A DNA stretch of 46,237 bases from Bacillota bacterium. Its GTDB lineage: Bacteria; Bacillota; Clostridia; Acetivibrionales; DSM-1351. The position numbers were made by a program, and so were the translations under genes. The DNA is taken from the NCBI GenBank assembly GCA_023441625.1, contig JAEZOA010000112.1, positions 1-46,237 of the forward strand, written 5' to 3'. Positions 7,185-15,746 of the stretch are shown in pieces (the first letter of the stretch is position 1; the number at the start of each line of letters is the position of its first letter). The notes under the pieces were generated by a model. That model had not been told where the DNA came from, ran no database searches, and worked only from the letters and a program-made list of their open reading frames with translations.

Positions 7185-8196
7185 AAGCCTTCCCACCTCT
7201 ACTATCTATAAATTTATTCTCATACATACTATACCCACCCTTTAGTTTATGCTTGGCAACCCATAATAGTGGAACCCATATTCTCTGCTTCATAGCAGGT
7301 GCTACGCTGCCTATCATCCAGCAATTCTTTGAGCACTCTTTTACCATCTCTCTCACTTCTTCTGCTCTTTTTGAGTTCCATATCTCGTCCCAAGTTTCTT
7401 CATGCAAGCTACCCATAGACATCTTTAAATCGCTCCCATTGCAAGGCAAAACATGCCCAAATGGGTCAACAAAAAAGCCATTACTCCCCATATCGCAGGG
7501 TAAATATCTCTTATTTCCGTATAAATAGTTAATTAAGCCATGATTGAAATATGCTCTGAACCACTTTTTAGGGGATTTAGACTTTAGTAATTGGTTTATC
7601 AGCTCTTCAAATGCTTTTGAAACCTTTAGTTTATCATTAATCTTATTGTCAGTTTTTCTAAAATAAAAGGAATTATGTAGTGTAGCAGTAGCAAATTCCA
7701 TACCTAGCTCATCTGATAGCTTATAAAGAGGAATCAAGTCTTGGGAGTTCATTTCTTGAACCGTACAACCAAAGCCCACATCCTTATGCCCAGATGCTAC
7801 CAGCTTCTTTAACGTACTATATCCCCTATCAAAGCCATCACGGATTCCTCTTATTTTGTCATTTGCTCTTTTTAGACCCTCAATGCTAATTCTTATGCCA
7901 ACCTCCGGGAATTCCTTGCACAAGGTTAAAATCCTGTCTGTGAAATAACCATTGGTTGAAATTACAATTCGATTTGTCTTCTTGTATAGTTCCCTGACTA
8001 TTTCATGTATGTCTGTTCGTATAAATGGCTCTCCCCCAGTTATATTAGTAAACGCCATCTCAGGAAGTTTTTTAATTAAATCTATCGTAATCTCCTCTTC
8101 AGGCTTAGTGGGATCTCGAAAACAATCACACATGTTGCACTTGGCATTACACCTATATGTGATAATTATCGAGCCATATAAAGTTCTTTTTGACAT
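7144..8196 (-). CDS. Radical SAM protein with SPASM-like C-terminus, in sugar cluster
   Basis: The 350-residue protein has CNAKCNMC (Cys16, Cys20, Cys23), TNITGGEPF near 52-60, and ISTNGY, all radical SAM features. A C-terminal SPASM/twitch-like region follows: LPCDMGSNGFFVDPFGHVLPCNGSD, then CSKNCW and CESCNDRAKR at the end. It sits among glycosyltransferases rather than beside the precursors, so it may act on a lipid- or sugar-linked substrate, or be a second peptide maturase; sequence alone does not decide. It is clearly distinct from the maturase at 2941-4080. The start follows AAAGGAGGACC, and its 3' end overlaps the GT4 gene, so the two are likely translationally coupled. Confidence 0.85.
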   Translation of the reverse strand: MSKRTLYGSIIITYRCNAKCNMCDCFRDPTKPEEEITIDLIKKLPEMAFTNITGGEPFIRTDIHEIVRELYKKTNRIVISTNGYFTDRILTLCKEFPEVGIRISIEGLKRANDKIRGIRDGFDRGYSTLKKLVASGHKDVGFGCTVQEMNSQDLIPLYKLSDELGMEFATATLHNSFYFRKTDNKINDKLKVSKAFEELINQLLKSKSPKKWFRAYFNHGLINYLYGNKRYLPCDMGSNGFFVDPFGHVLPCNGSDLKMSMGSLHEETWDEIWNSKRAEEVREMVKECSKNCWMIGSVAPAMKQRIWVPLLWVAKHKLKGGYSMYENKFIDSRGGKACESCNDRAKRYSV

Positions 8197-8229
8197 AGTG
8201 GTCCTCCTTTATGCCTTCATTTGTATAGT

Positions 8230-9843
8230 TTATTTAATACTATTCTTACCTTCACCGAGCAGTTGGTTATTGTTCAAAATAGTGTTAGCATTTTTAGCTA
8301 TTATTCCATATTGATTTTTGTTTAAAGTCTGAACTTTATTTTTATTACAGGTCACATAATCTTGAGAAGTTACTTCTATACCACAAATTCCACTGCCCTT
8401 TAGCTCTATAGAATTACTATTTAGGTTACTGTCACCGCTATATAATCTAATTCCATAATTGACTTGTGATATTGAATTATTGAGTGCAGCTGCCGGATCT
8501 ACAATTCCATTAGATGCTCCTATAATAGTATTATTTGTTACTATCCCTCCAACAATGCTACTGTTAAAGCTTCCAGTTATCTTATTTCCCCCTACATATT
8601 TCACATTCGCTATTGCAGCATAGTAAGTGCTGCCTCTGACAACAATTTCATTATTATTGACTATTACATTACTGTCCTTGTTATTCGTATCATTGTATAT
8701 TATGGTTTTTGTTTTATCATTTTGTGACTCAGAAGTTATTTTGTTGTTTGTTATTGTGACATTTGTTGTGGGTTTTATTCTGTTTTGTGTACCTGTTAGG
8801 ATAACAAATGCATTGAATTTTTGAGTGTATATATTGTTGTTGTTAATAACAACATTATCTACAATCCCATAATTGTTATCATCACTAGAATATACACTTA
8901 ATACTATGTTTTGTTTTTCAGAATAATCCTTTATGTCACAACTACTTATTATTACGTCTTTTACATCACCTACTGTAGAATAAACTGAAATGACCTCATC
9001 TTTAGAATCCTTTTCAAAGGAACAATTGTTTATATTAATATTTTCAGTTGTATTGCCTTGAATATTCTGCGTTTTAGATGTTAAATTTCTAATCCAAATA
9101 CATCCACCAGCTTGAGCATTTGTTTTATTGCTAAAATAGCAGTTTGAGACTACCACATTTTTGCATCCATTGTACAAATCTAGATTATTGACTACCATTT
9201 CATTGGCATAGTCTGCTATAAATGAGCAGTTTGTAATATTAGCTGCTGCTATATTCTTATATAACATGATTGTTTTCGGAGAATTTTGAGAATATCTCTT
9301 GTATTCGAATATAATGCCATTAATATTTATGTTCTGAGCACTCTCTTGCTTATATTCATCTGCGTAATTACTATTTATTATTAAGCACTCGGAAAAAGGA
9401 GCTACTCCATAGTTATTAAAGGTTATACTATCAAATACTATTTTTGTTTTACCTTCTACACCATTAACTTTAAGCTCTTTTCCGTTTAATACAATCCTCG
9501 TCTTGCACAAAAAATTACCTTCTGGCAAGTCCACTGATTTATTGGAAGTAAATAAGCTTAGAAGATATGCTGTATTATCATTAGCTTCAGTCTGATAATT
9601 TGAATCAGCATAGTATTTTCCATTATTTTTATTAAAATAATTGGCATTTCCTACTTGAGTGCTCGCATCTCTAACTTGAGCTCCAATTTGCTTATTAAGT
9701 GTATTTTGGCTCGTGTCATTTGTTTCTATTGAATCTATATGTGTTAAGTATTGGTATATTGTAAAAGCAAATATACCTGCCACTACCAACACTAAACTTA
9801 AGCAGAGTATAAACATAACCTTTTTGTTATTTCGAATTCCCAT
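8230..9843 (-). CDS. Membrane-anchored right-handed beta-helix protein (NosD/pectate-lyase-like)
   Basis: A 537-residue protein with one N-terminal transmembrane segment (VMFILCLSLVLVVAGIFAF, about 9-28) and the rest outside the cell. From about residue 130 on, short strands rich in N, I and V recur every 20-25 residues (for example NININGIIF, NITNCSF, VVSNCYF, NININNCSF, VTITNNKI), the pattern of a parallel beta-helix with asparagine ladders. Such folds occur in polysaccharide lyases, epimerases and NosD/PbH1 proteins. Context within an exopolysaccharide operon suggests sugar binding, epimerisation or cleavage of the product, but no catalytic residues were identified. The start has GGGAGAGTACAA upstream, a sequence almost repeated before the Wzz-like gene. 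Confidence 0.75.
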   Translation of the reverse strand: MGIRNNKKVMFILCLSLVLVVAGIFAFTIYQYLTHIDSIETNDTSQNTLNKQIGAQVRDASTQVGNANYFNKNNGKYYADSNYQTEANDNTAYLLSLFTSNKSVDLPEGNFLCKTRIVLNGKELKVNGVEGKTKIVFDSITFNNYGVAPFSECLIINSNYADEYKQESAQNININGIIFEYKRYSQNSPKTIMLYKNIAAANITNCSFIADYANEMVVNNLDLYNGCKNVVVSNCYFSNKTNAQAGGCIWIRNLTSKTQNIQGNTTENININNCSFEKDSKDEVISVYSTVGDVKDVIISSCDIKDYSEKQNIVLSVYSSDDNNYGIVDNVVINNNNIYTQKFNAFVILTGTQNRIKPTTNVTITNNKITSESQNDKTKTIIYNDTNNKDSNVIVNNNEIVVRGSTYYAAIANVKYVGGNKITGSFNSSIVGGIVTNNTIIGASNGIVDPAAALNNSISQVNYGIRLYSGDSNLNSNSIELKGSGICGIEVTSQDYVTCNKNKVQTLNKNQYGIIAKNANTILNNNQLLGEGKNSIK

Positions 9844-9919
9844 ATTGTACTCTCCCTTTTGCTATATAATGAACACCAATTATTAATCAAAAGTATATTA
9901 GGAAATTAATCTTTATTAA

Positions 9920-11149
9920 CTAAAGGAGTCTCCCTTCATTTAAATGTTTTTTTATTGACATGTTATAAATTTGAAGCAGTTTTTCACTGTAGTGTTTTAA
10001 GTGAAATTTTTTAACCTTTTGAATACATCGTAGTGAATATAGTTTTAAAACTTCACAGTTCTCACATAGATATTTTATTTTTCCAGTCAAATCATCTACA
10101 TTTCCTGGTTCAAAGAGAAGTCCATCCTTTTTATCATTTATCAATTCAGGTATTCCGCCAATATTGGCTCCAATAACAGGAGTGCCATACATCTGAGATT
10201 CCAAAACAGACATTGGACAATTTTCATAACATTCTGAAGGGTATATTGAAAATAGTGCATCATTTATTAGACTTTTTAATGCTTCGCCAGTTTTAAATCC
10301 AAGAAATTCAATATTGCTTATACCCTTTAAATCCTCTTCGATCTCTCCTGAACCTACAAAAACAAATTTGATTTGTGGAAGTTTTTTGCATGCTTCTATT
10401 AACGTTTGTATACCTTTTTCTAATGATATCCTTCCAAAGTATAATACATAAGGCTTCTTTTTATCATTATATTCAATAATGTTCTCAGTGGTGAAATTAT
10501 GTAAAACTATAAATTTATTCTCTGATATTCTAGCCTTCATACTAATTAATTTCTCTTTAAGAAACTCACTTGGAGAGATGAAGTAATCCACTAAATCGTA
10601 TGTCTGTAACTGTCGGTATATATAGCTTTCAGCGGCACCGATTATGCTTTTGAGTATAGAGTCATCTATACACTTATCAAAAACGCAATTGCGAAACTTG
10701 CCATTACTGCATTTCTCACATGTCTCTTTTTTCTTATAATTGTATAGTCTGTGATAAGGACATACCAACTGTGAATCATGTAGTGTTTGAACCACCGGAA
10801 TGTTATACTTTTTTATCTCATATAGTATCGAAGGTGTAACCTGATAGTTATAATTATTAAGGTGTATAATATCAGGTTTAAAATTCTGAATCACCTTCCC
10901 AATTTTCTTTCTAGCCTCCAATGAGTACACTATTTTAAATGGATAGGATGCTTTTTTTAAAATATTTCCTTTAAAATTCAGGTTAGATATGTCGAGTCCA
11001 ATACTGTTTCCTGCTATATTGTTTGGATCATCCATACCAAAGTATTCAACTTCATGGCCTAGCATCTTCATATAATCAAAAAGGTTAAAAATATATGTTT
11101 CGCTACCACCTTTATTATATAAAAATTTGTTAACAGCTAATATTTTCAT
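9920..11149 (-). CDS. Glycosyltransferase family 4
   Basis: A 409-residue GT-B enzyme. MKILAVNKFLYNKGGSETY is the N-terminal Gly-rich loop, DIIHLNNY lies in the acceptor domain, and LYFGRISLEKGIQTLI plus the late SVLESQMYGTPVIGANIGGIPELI (E-x7-E analogue) form the donor domain. The insertion with CEKCSNGKFRNCVFDKC near 145-165 is a cysteine group seen in a subset of GT4 enzymes and may bind a metal. It probably adds one sugar of the repeat unit built by this operon. Start follows GGAGGCACG. The 5' end overlaps the acyltransferase by 4 bp, typical of coupled genes; 76 bp separate it from the beta-helix gene. Confidence 0.88.
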   Translation of the reverse strand: MKILAVNKFLYNKGGSETYIFNLFDYMKMLGHEVEYFGMDDPNNIAGNSIGLDISNLNFKGNILKKASYPFKIVYSLEARKKIGKVIQNFKPDIIHLNNYNYQVTPSILYEIKKYNIPVVQTLHDSQLVCPYHRLYNYKKKETCEKCSNGKFRNCVFDKCIDDSILKSIIGAAESYIYRQLQTYDLVDYFISPSEFLKEKLISMKARISENKFIVLHNFTTENIIEYNDKKKPYVLYFGRISLEKGIQTLIEACKKLPQIKFVFVGSGEIEEDLKGISNIEFLGFKTGEALKSLINDALFSIYPSECYENCPMSVLESQMYGTPVIGANIGGIPELINDKKDGLLFEPGNVDDLTGKIKYLCENCEVLKLYSLRCIQKVKKFHLKHYSEKLLQIYNMSIKKHLNEGRLL

Positions 11150-11877
11150 CGTGCCTCCACTTCACATTCCTGTTCTTCTTTCATTCCTCTGTATTTTAAT
11201 ATTCTTGCTGGAACACCACCCACAATAGCATTATTAGGTACATCGCTATTTACAACTGCACCAGCAGCTACTATTGAACCATCACCAATTTTTACACCGT
11301 CCAAAATAATTACTTTTGATCCTATCCAGCAGTCTTTCCCAATAATAATTCCCTTTCTGCTAGCTCCTTGTATTCTAATTGGCTTATATAAATCATTAAA
11401 AATATGATTTTCTGAATGTATGCTTACTCCTGGTCCAAATATTGTATTTTCCCCTATAATAACCTTGCCTCTAACTGCGAAAAAAGCATTAGGTGAGATA
11501 CCTACATTGTCACCTATTTCCAGACCTTCGCCTAATTCCCTTATAACACCTGTACATTCAATTGTACTATTTCGCCCAATAGAAACGTTACTACCTATCT
11601 TTACACCACACTTACTTAACGCATTAATAAATACATAGTCTTCAATAATTACATTTTTGCTTAAAAAAAGTTTATTTTTGAACTTAATCTTCACACTCAT
11701 ACCACAAAAAAATAGTCCTTCGCACTTCTTTATTCCTATTCTTTTAATTAAGCCTCTTAAAATTTGAAATCCTCTATTTGATACTATTTGTATTAAATCT
11801 CGAATATTAAAATCATTATCTATTTTATAGTTCTCACCCTTTAATTTGGATATTAGCCTTGAAATAAGCTTCTTCAA
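11146..11877 (-). CDS. LbH acyltransferase (hexapeptide repeat)
   Basis: About 243 residues. The central part is a run of hexapeptide repeats (KIGSNVSIGRNSTI, LEIGDNVGISPNAF, VIIGENTIFGPGVSI, IIIGKDCWIGSKVIILDGVKIGDGSIVAAGAVV), the left-handed beta-helix of O-acetyl/acyltransferases such as WcaF and LacA. HSENHIF contains the likely catalytic histidine. It would acetylate or otherwise acylate a sugar of the surface polysaccharide. A TTG start at 11877 is preferred, since GGAGG lies seven bases upstream; an ATG at 11895 is the alternative. Either start lies inside the O-antigen-ligase-like gene, so the two genes overlap. Confidence 0.85.
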   Translation of the reverse strand: MKKLISRLISKLKGENYKIDNDFNIRDLIQIVSNRGFQILRGLIKRIGIKKCEGLFFCGMSVKIKFKNKLFLSKNVIIEDYVFINALSKCGVKIGSNVSIGRNSTIECTGVIRELGEGLEIGDNVGISPNAFFAVRGKVIIGENTIFGPGVSIHSENHIFNDLYKPIRIQGASRKGIIIGKDCWIGSKVIILDGVKIGDGSIVAAGAVVNSDVPNNAIVGGVPARILKYRGMKEEQECEVEAR

Positions 11878-13333
11878 CTTTAACCCTCCCCACATTAATT
11901 ACTGGTTCATTTACATAATTTGATTTGCATACATATACTAAGGCAAGCAGGACCCAAAATATTTCAATATAGAAGTTATTATTTGTCAGGTTGAATACAA
12001 TCATGGCTAAATATGCCAATATAATGAAATCATATACTGTTTTGCCAGTTATGCTTTTCCTTATAAATTTAACCTTTATAAAGTGGACAATTGGTGATAA
12101 AATCAAAATCAAGTTTGAAAATAGCCCAATAGCACCTTGCTCTGCCCATATTTGCAGTAAAAAGTTGTGGACATCCACAGCTCCACCTGTTGGCTTGTAT
12201 AATCCAAATTTACTAAAAAGATAAGAATATGCATCATGGTTAAAGGCTACATTTCCTAATCCTATTCCTGTAAGAATATTGTCATATCCCTCTTGTAGAG
12301 CAATCAGCCAATACACAAAATGATATTTTGTAGAGCCTTCTTGCGGATTGAAAGCTTCCAGAATCCTTTCATATAAATTTGGTACTAATGATAATATAAA
12401 AGGTATGCTGCAAAGAGCAAGCATAATTAGCACAAGATTTCTCTTTCGGTCTTTGCCTAACAGCGTAATGAAGTTCATTATAAAAAACAGAAATAAAGCT
12501 GCTCTTGAGTACGTTATCATAATAGTTACTACATTTGCTAAAAAAAGAATTAGAAATAGGAGCTTGCTTCTACCATTAACTTGCCTAATTTTATAGTTTA
12601 CAATCAAAGATTGAATCAATACACAATTTGCAATTGCTATGGTATCTAATCCCATAACTCCATTAACTCTATTTATAATATTGCTTGATTCAACAAGTGC
12701 TTGGGTTTTATAAACATTATCTAGTACTTCAATTGCCCCGTTAGAAAACATATTAAATGATGGTATTAGCATCTTTCCACTAAAATAGCTAATAAGACAA
12801 ATACAAACTAAAAAAGCATTTGAGGCTATGACAATATTAATGATTTTATTTAAAAACTCCTTATTTCTGGCATTAGTATAAAGTACATACATCATTGAAA
12901 ATAGATATATATACTGGAACAATTCCTTAATTGATATTGTAATGTTAGTAGAAAACAGACACGAAAGAAGAAGTCCTGTTAAATATAAAGTGAAAATTAT
13001 ATTATTATTTATATTTGCTTTCATCACAAAGCAACGAGTTTTTAATAGAGACTTTTGAATTAGTATAAATGCGAAAATAGTTCCCCAGATAAACTGTAAT
13101 ATTTTTAAATCTATATATCCAGTTCTATACACAAATATATTAGTACAGGGTGCTAGAAAAACCGCTAATAAAATCAACCGTTCCACGCTTATCTGTGGAT
13201 ACCTTATAAAGCCAAACAATATGATTGCAATAATTAATAGCACTACTGTAAAAATAATATTAATATATATGCTTATAAGTATTAATATTATTGAACCTAT
13301 GAAAAGCATAAAAGTAAAAAAGATTTTTTTCAT
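11834..13333 (-). CDS. O-antigen ligase/polymerase-type membrane protein
   Basis: The 499-residue protein is almost wholly hydrophobic, with roughly 10-12 predicted transmembrane segments. The Wzy_C (O-antigen ligase) region shows ITYSRAALFLFFIMNF near 280, GIGLGNVAFNHDAYSY, and VHNFLLQIWAEQGAIGLFSN with the conserved His. In Gram-positive surface polysaccharide loci such proteins are Wzy-type polymerases that join lipid-linked repeat units on the outer face of the membrane. Together with the CpsC and CpsD homologues just upstream, this points to a Wzx/Wzy-type pathway. No flippase gene is visible nearby; the MATE-like protein at 37 kb looks like a sporulation gene. Distance to cpsD is 13 bp. 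Confidence 0.85.
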   Translation of the reverse strand: MKKIFFTFMLFIGSIILILISIYINIIFTVVLLIIAIILFGFIRYPQISVERLILLAVFLAPCTNIFVYRTGYIDLKILQFIWGTIFAFILIQKSLLKTRCFVMKANINNNIIFTLYLTGLLLSCLFSTNITISIKELFQYIYLFSMMYVLYTNARNKEFLNKIINIVIASNAFLVCICLISYFSGKMLIPSFNMFSNGAIEVLDNVYKTQALVESSNIINRVNGVMGLDTIAIANCVLIQSLIVNYKIRQVNGRSKLLFLILFLANVVTIMITYSRAALFLFFIMNFITLLGKDRKRNLVLIMLALCSIPFILSLVPNLYERILEAFNPQEGSTKYHFVYWLIALQEGYDNILTGIGLGNVAFNHDAYSYLFSKFGLYKPTGGAVDVHNFLLQIWAEQGAIGLFSNLILILSPIVHFIKVKFIRKSITGKTVYDFIILAYLAMIVFNLTNNNFYIEIFWVLLALVYVCKSNYVNEPVINVGRVKVEEAYFKANIQIKG

Positions 13334-13346
13334 TTGTAGACTCCAT

Positions 13347-14090
13347 TCAAGAAGTTAATTTAATTACTGCTTTTCTATTAGTTTCTTTATCTTTTATTGC
13401 TTTTTTATTTAGATTATGAAAATATTTATAGGATTCAAAATATTTTTTATAGGTCTTCTTTGCAACCTCATTAACCACTACTCCAAGTATATTTGAATTA
13501 TTCTTTTCAAGCTGCTCCTTAGCCTTCTTTATAACATCAAGTCTTGTAGCTCCCATTTTTGCGACCAATAATACGGCATCGGCTTTTGAAGAAATAATTG
13601 CAGCATCAGAAACGCTACCCAATGCTGGAGTATCTATAACAATATAGTCAAAACATTCGCTAGCTTTATTAAATAATTTCTCAAGACCTTCTGAGCATAA
13701 TAGTCCCATAGGGTTGGTAGTAACTCTTCCATTTGGTATATATTTAAGGTTCTCTACGTTCGTAGGATATAAAACCTGCTCCAAGCTTATAATGCCTTGT
13801 AAATACTGATACAAACCACAAGCACTCCCTAAATTGTTTTGTTTTCTATCTATTGGCTTTCTCATGTCTGCATCAATCAAAACTGTTCTTTTCCCCCACG
13901 TAGCTATTGTAATGGCAATGCTTGTAGCAACTGCAGTCTTTCCCACTCTGGGTTCATTACTAGCAACAACTAAAGCTTTTAGTCCCTTCTCTTTGGCTTC
14001 AACATATATACTCCCAGCAAGCATTGAATACGCTTCACTTACAATAGGATTCTCTGGTTTGTATAGACTATAGCTCTTATTCTCCATCAT
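13347..14090 (-). CDS. CpsD/CapB-type bacterial tyrosine kinase
   Basis: The 247-residue cytoplasmic BY-kinase has Walker A at about 44-53 (SNEPRVGKTA, less usual than PGEGKST), Walker A' at 70-79 (VLIDADMRKP) and Walker B near DYIVIDTPA. The C-terminus carries the tyrosine cluster typical of autophosphorylated BY-kinases (YKKYFESYKYFH). Such kinases need a membrane activator, here the CpsC/Wzz-like protein 11 bp upstream, and control chain length and export of capsular polysaccharide. GAGGAG precedes paired ATG codons; the first is taken. The variant P-loop still has the GKT needed for ATP binding, so activity is expected. Confidence 0.9.
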   Translation of the reverse strand: MMENKSYSLYKPENPIVSEAYSMLAGSIYVEAKEKGLKALVVASNEPRVGKTAVATSIAITIATWGKRTVLIDADMRKPIDRKQNNLGSACGLYQYLQGIISLEQVLYPTNVENLKYIPNGRVTTNPMGLLCSEGLEKLFNKASECFDYIVIDTPALGSVSDAAIISSKADAVLLVAKMGATRLDVIKKAKEQLEKNNSNILGVVVNEVAKKTYKKYFESYKYFHNLNKKAIKDKETNRKAVIKLTS

Positions 14091-14100
14091 GTATTTCTCC

Positions 14101-14781
14101 TCACCTTATGCTATATTTTGGTATAATACCGATAACTTTTAATTCTATGTTACATTCTACATCCTCAGTAAATCTTATAGTCGTGTCAAAGAGTTCTCTT
14201 ATATATATAATTACAAATGCTACTATTATCCCTGCCAGTGTCCCAATTATTATATTTTTTATATTGCCATTGGGAATAGGTAATTTTGGTTCTTTTGCAA
14301 CATTTATAACTCCCACTATGCTACCATTCGTAATTTCACGCAACCTTGTTATAAATGCCTGAGTAACTGCCGTAGATGCTTCGGCAGCTAGTTTGGAATC
14401 ATATGCTACTACACTTATTCCAATTATATTGGAATCACTTTTAGGCGTTACGTATACCATCCCTTTTAATTCTTCTTGATTAATATCATATCTTTCTAAC
14501 TGCTTTGTAGCTAATGCCAATACCTTTTCGCTGGTTACTATTTGTTGATAATCTTGAATCAACTGCCTGGTCAGCATTACATCCTGATAATTTATGCCTG
14601 CATTATCGCTATTTGAACCGCCACTCCCCCTACTTATTGTATAAATATCTGTTTCTGCCTCATACATCGGAATAGTCATATAATAGTTTGAATATGTAGA
14701 AATTCCTCCCCCGATTAAACCTAGTAAGATAACTAACCAAATCATTCTTCTTATCGAATTAAAAAGTCTCTGTAATTCCAT
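14101..14781 (-). CDS. CpsC/Wzz-type chain-length determinant
   Basis: The 226-residue protein has two transmembrane helices: residues about 14-32 (WLVILLGLIGGGISTY) and about 175-195 (IIIGTLAGIIVAFVIIYI). The extracellular middle includes YEAETDIYTI and the conserved PKLPIPN proline motif just before helix 2. These are the marks of polysaccharide co-polymerases that modulate chain length and activate the partner tyrosine kinase, encoded next. The cytoplasmic tail is short (about 30 residues), as in the split Gram-positive CpsC/CpsD system. The start follows AAGGGGAGAGTACAA. It is the first structural gene after loaP; the 183-bp gap upstream holds a hairpin. Confidence 0.9.
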   Translation of the reverse strand: MELQRLFNSIRRMIWLVILLGLIGGGISTYSNYYMTIPMYEAETDIYTISRGSGGSNSDNAGINYQDVMLTRQLIQDYQQIVTSEKVLALATKQLERYDINQEELKGMVYVTPKSDSNIIGISVVAYDSKLAAEASTAVTQAFITRLREITNGSIVGVINVAKEPKLPIPNGNIKNIIIGTLAGIIVAFVIIYIRELFDTTIRFTEDVECNIELKVIGIIPKYSIR

Positions 14782-14852
14782 TTGTACTCTCCCCTTATAT
14801 ATTTTCTGCCAGTAATACTAATTTTTAAATATTATATTTATAATTTTAATGT

Positions 14853-14878
14853 CCAAATGGCAATGCTTCGCCATTTGG
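14853..14878 (-). promoter_or_regulatory. RNA hairpin in loaP-wzz gap, possible LoaP loading site
   Basis: Perfect 9-bp arms CCAAATGGC and GCCATTTGG flank an eight-base loop; on the transcribed strand a further G-U and A-U pair leave the tetraloop AGCA. No T tract follows, so it is not an intrinsic terminator. LoaP proteins are known to recognise an RNA hairpin in the leader of the operon they control. This is the clearest hairpin between loaP and the genes it would serve, but the match to the known element has not been tested. Confidence 0.45.
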
Positions 14879-14964
14879 AACATGTTTATATTCCAACTCC
14901 TCTTATAAACTATAACATCCTTCTCTCTGACTTAACGCCGAAACAGTTAATCAAAAATCCAGAT

Positions 14965-15486
14965 TTATGCAGATTGTATCATTGTCACACTAAGTTCAAT
15001 TGTTCTGGGTTCACCCATTAAGTTAATTACTATTTTAACCCTGCCTTTTCTTCTATCAATGGATTGAATGTATCCCTCCATTCCAAGCAGAGGCCCATCA
15101 ATAACAACAACGTCTCCACCTTGAACATATACACTCGAACGTCCAATAATTTCGCTATCAGCTGTTAATCTAGCTATAAGTCCTATCTCTCTTTCAGCAA
15201 TCTCCTGGGGGCCATCACTATCCCTTAGCAGTTTTATAACTCCGGGTATATCTTTTATCAAATTATACTTATTGCTATTCATTTGACCCTTTAACAAAAC
15301 ATACCCTGGGAAAAGTGTTCTTACTTTATCCTCCCACTTGCCTTCTTTTCTTTCTCTCATATTTCTCTTGGGAACAAGTGCCTTAAATTCATCCTTAATT
15401 TTAAAGTAGATTCTCTCCTTAACCCTGTCCTCTTCTCCGGTAGTCACAAACAGTGCATACCATTTTTCTTTAGTAATGTATTCCAT
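14965..15486 (-). CDS. loaP: LoaP/NusG-family processive antiterminator
   Basis: The 173-residue protein has an NGN domain (KWYALFVTTGEEDRVK at the N-terminus, LFPGYVLLKG and GVIKLLRDSDGPQEI in the middle) and a C-terminal KOW domain (GGDVVVIDGPLLGMEGYIQSI, then RRKGRVKIVI). Specialised NusG paralogues of this length (LoaP, RfaH, UpxY, TaA) let RNA polymerase read through terminators in long polysaccharide or antibiotic operons. Its place as first gene of a roughly 15-kb one-strand unit fits LoaP. The ATG at 15486 is chosen because AGGAG lies five bases upstream and the protein then begins, as relatives do, just before KWYALFV; the open frame extends 32 codons further to 15582. It is distinct from the housekeeping nusG, which normally lies beside secE. 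Confidence 0.88.
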   Translation of the reverse strand: MEYITKEKWYALFVTTGEEDRVKERIYFKIKDEFKALVPKRNMRERKEGKWEDKVRTLFPGYVLLKGQMNSNKYNLIKDIPGVIKLLRDSDGPQEIAEREIGLIARLTADSEIIGRSSVYVQGGDVVVIDGPLLGMEGYIQSIDRRKGRVKIVINLMGEPRTIELSVTMIQSA

Positions 15487-15717
15487 TTTTACTCCTGGTG
15501 CAACTTGCAAATTGCTTTTTTTGGCCTGTAATTTGAAATTATACTCCTCTGGATTAAATTGTAAAATTTTTACTTTCGCCATTTCCCATAGAATAAATAT
15601 GACATTCTACACATAGTTTTAAAAAAGTTTAAAATTATATGTTAATTTCAGTAGTCAACCGTTGTTTTTTGATGAAAACTTTTTTTTATAAATTATTATT
15701 CTCTTTATTCATTTCCA

Positions 15718-15746
15718 AAACAACGCAAGTTGGCAGCCAATATTGC
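15718..15746 (-). repeat. Third, inverted copy of the 31-bp repeat
   Basis: Read on the minus strand this segment matches the repeats at 2464-2531 at about 27 of 30 positions (two substitutions and one deleted T in the central TTGGC-GCCAA hairpin). It lies just upstream of the loaP leader, so the element is found near both ends of the cluster. The rest of the gap 15487-15820 holds the loaP leader (TTGACT at about 15653-15658 with an AT-rich stretch) and the terminator of the S41 gene. Confidence 0.6.

Noticed and set aside
15653..15680. TTGACT followed by TATAAT before loaP as a SigA promoter
   Set aside because: The boxes are only 13 bp apart, too short for a SigA promoter; the true start of the loaP transcript is left open.
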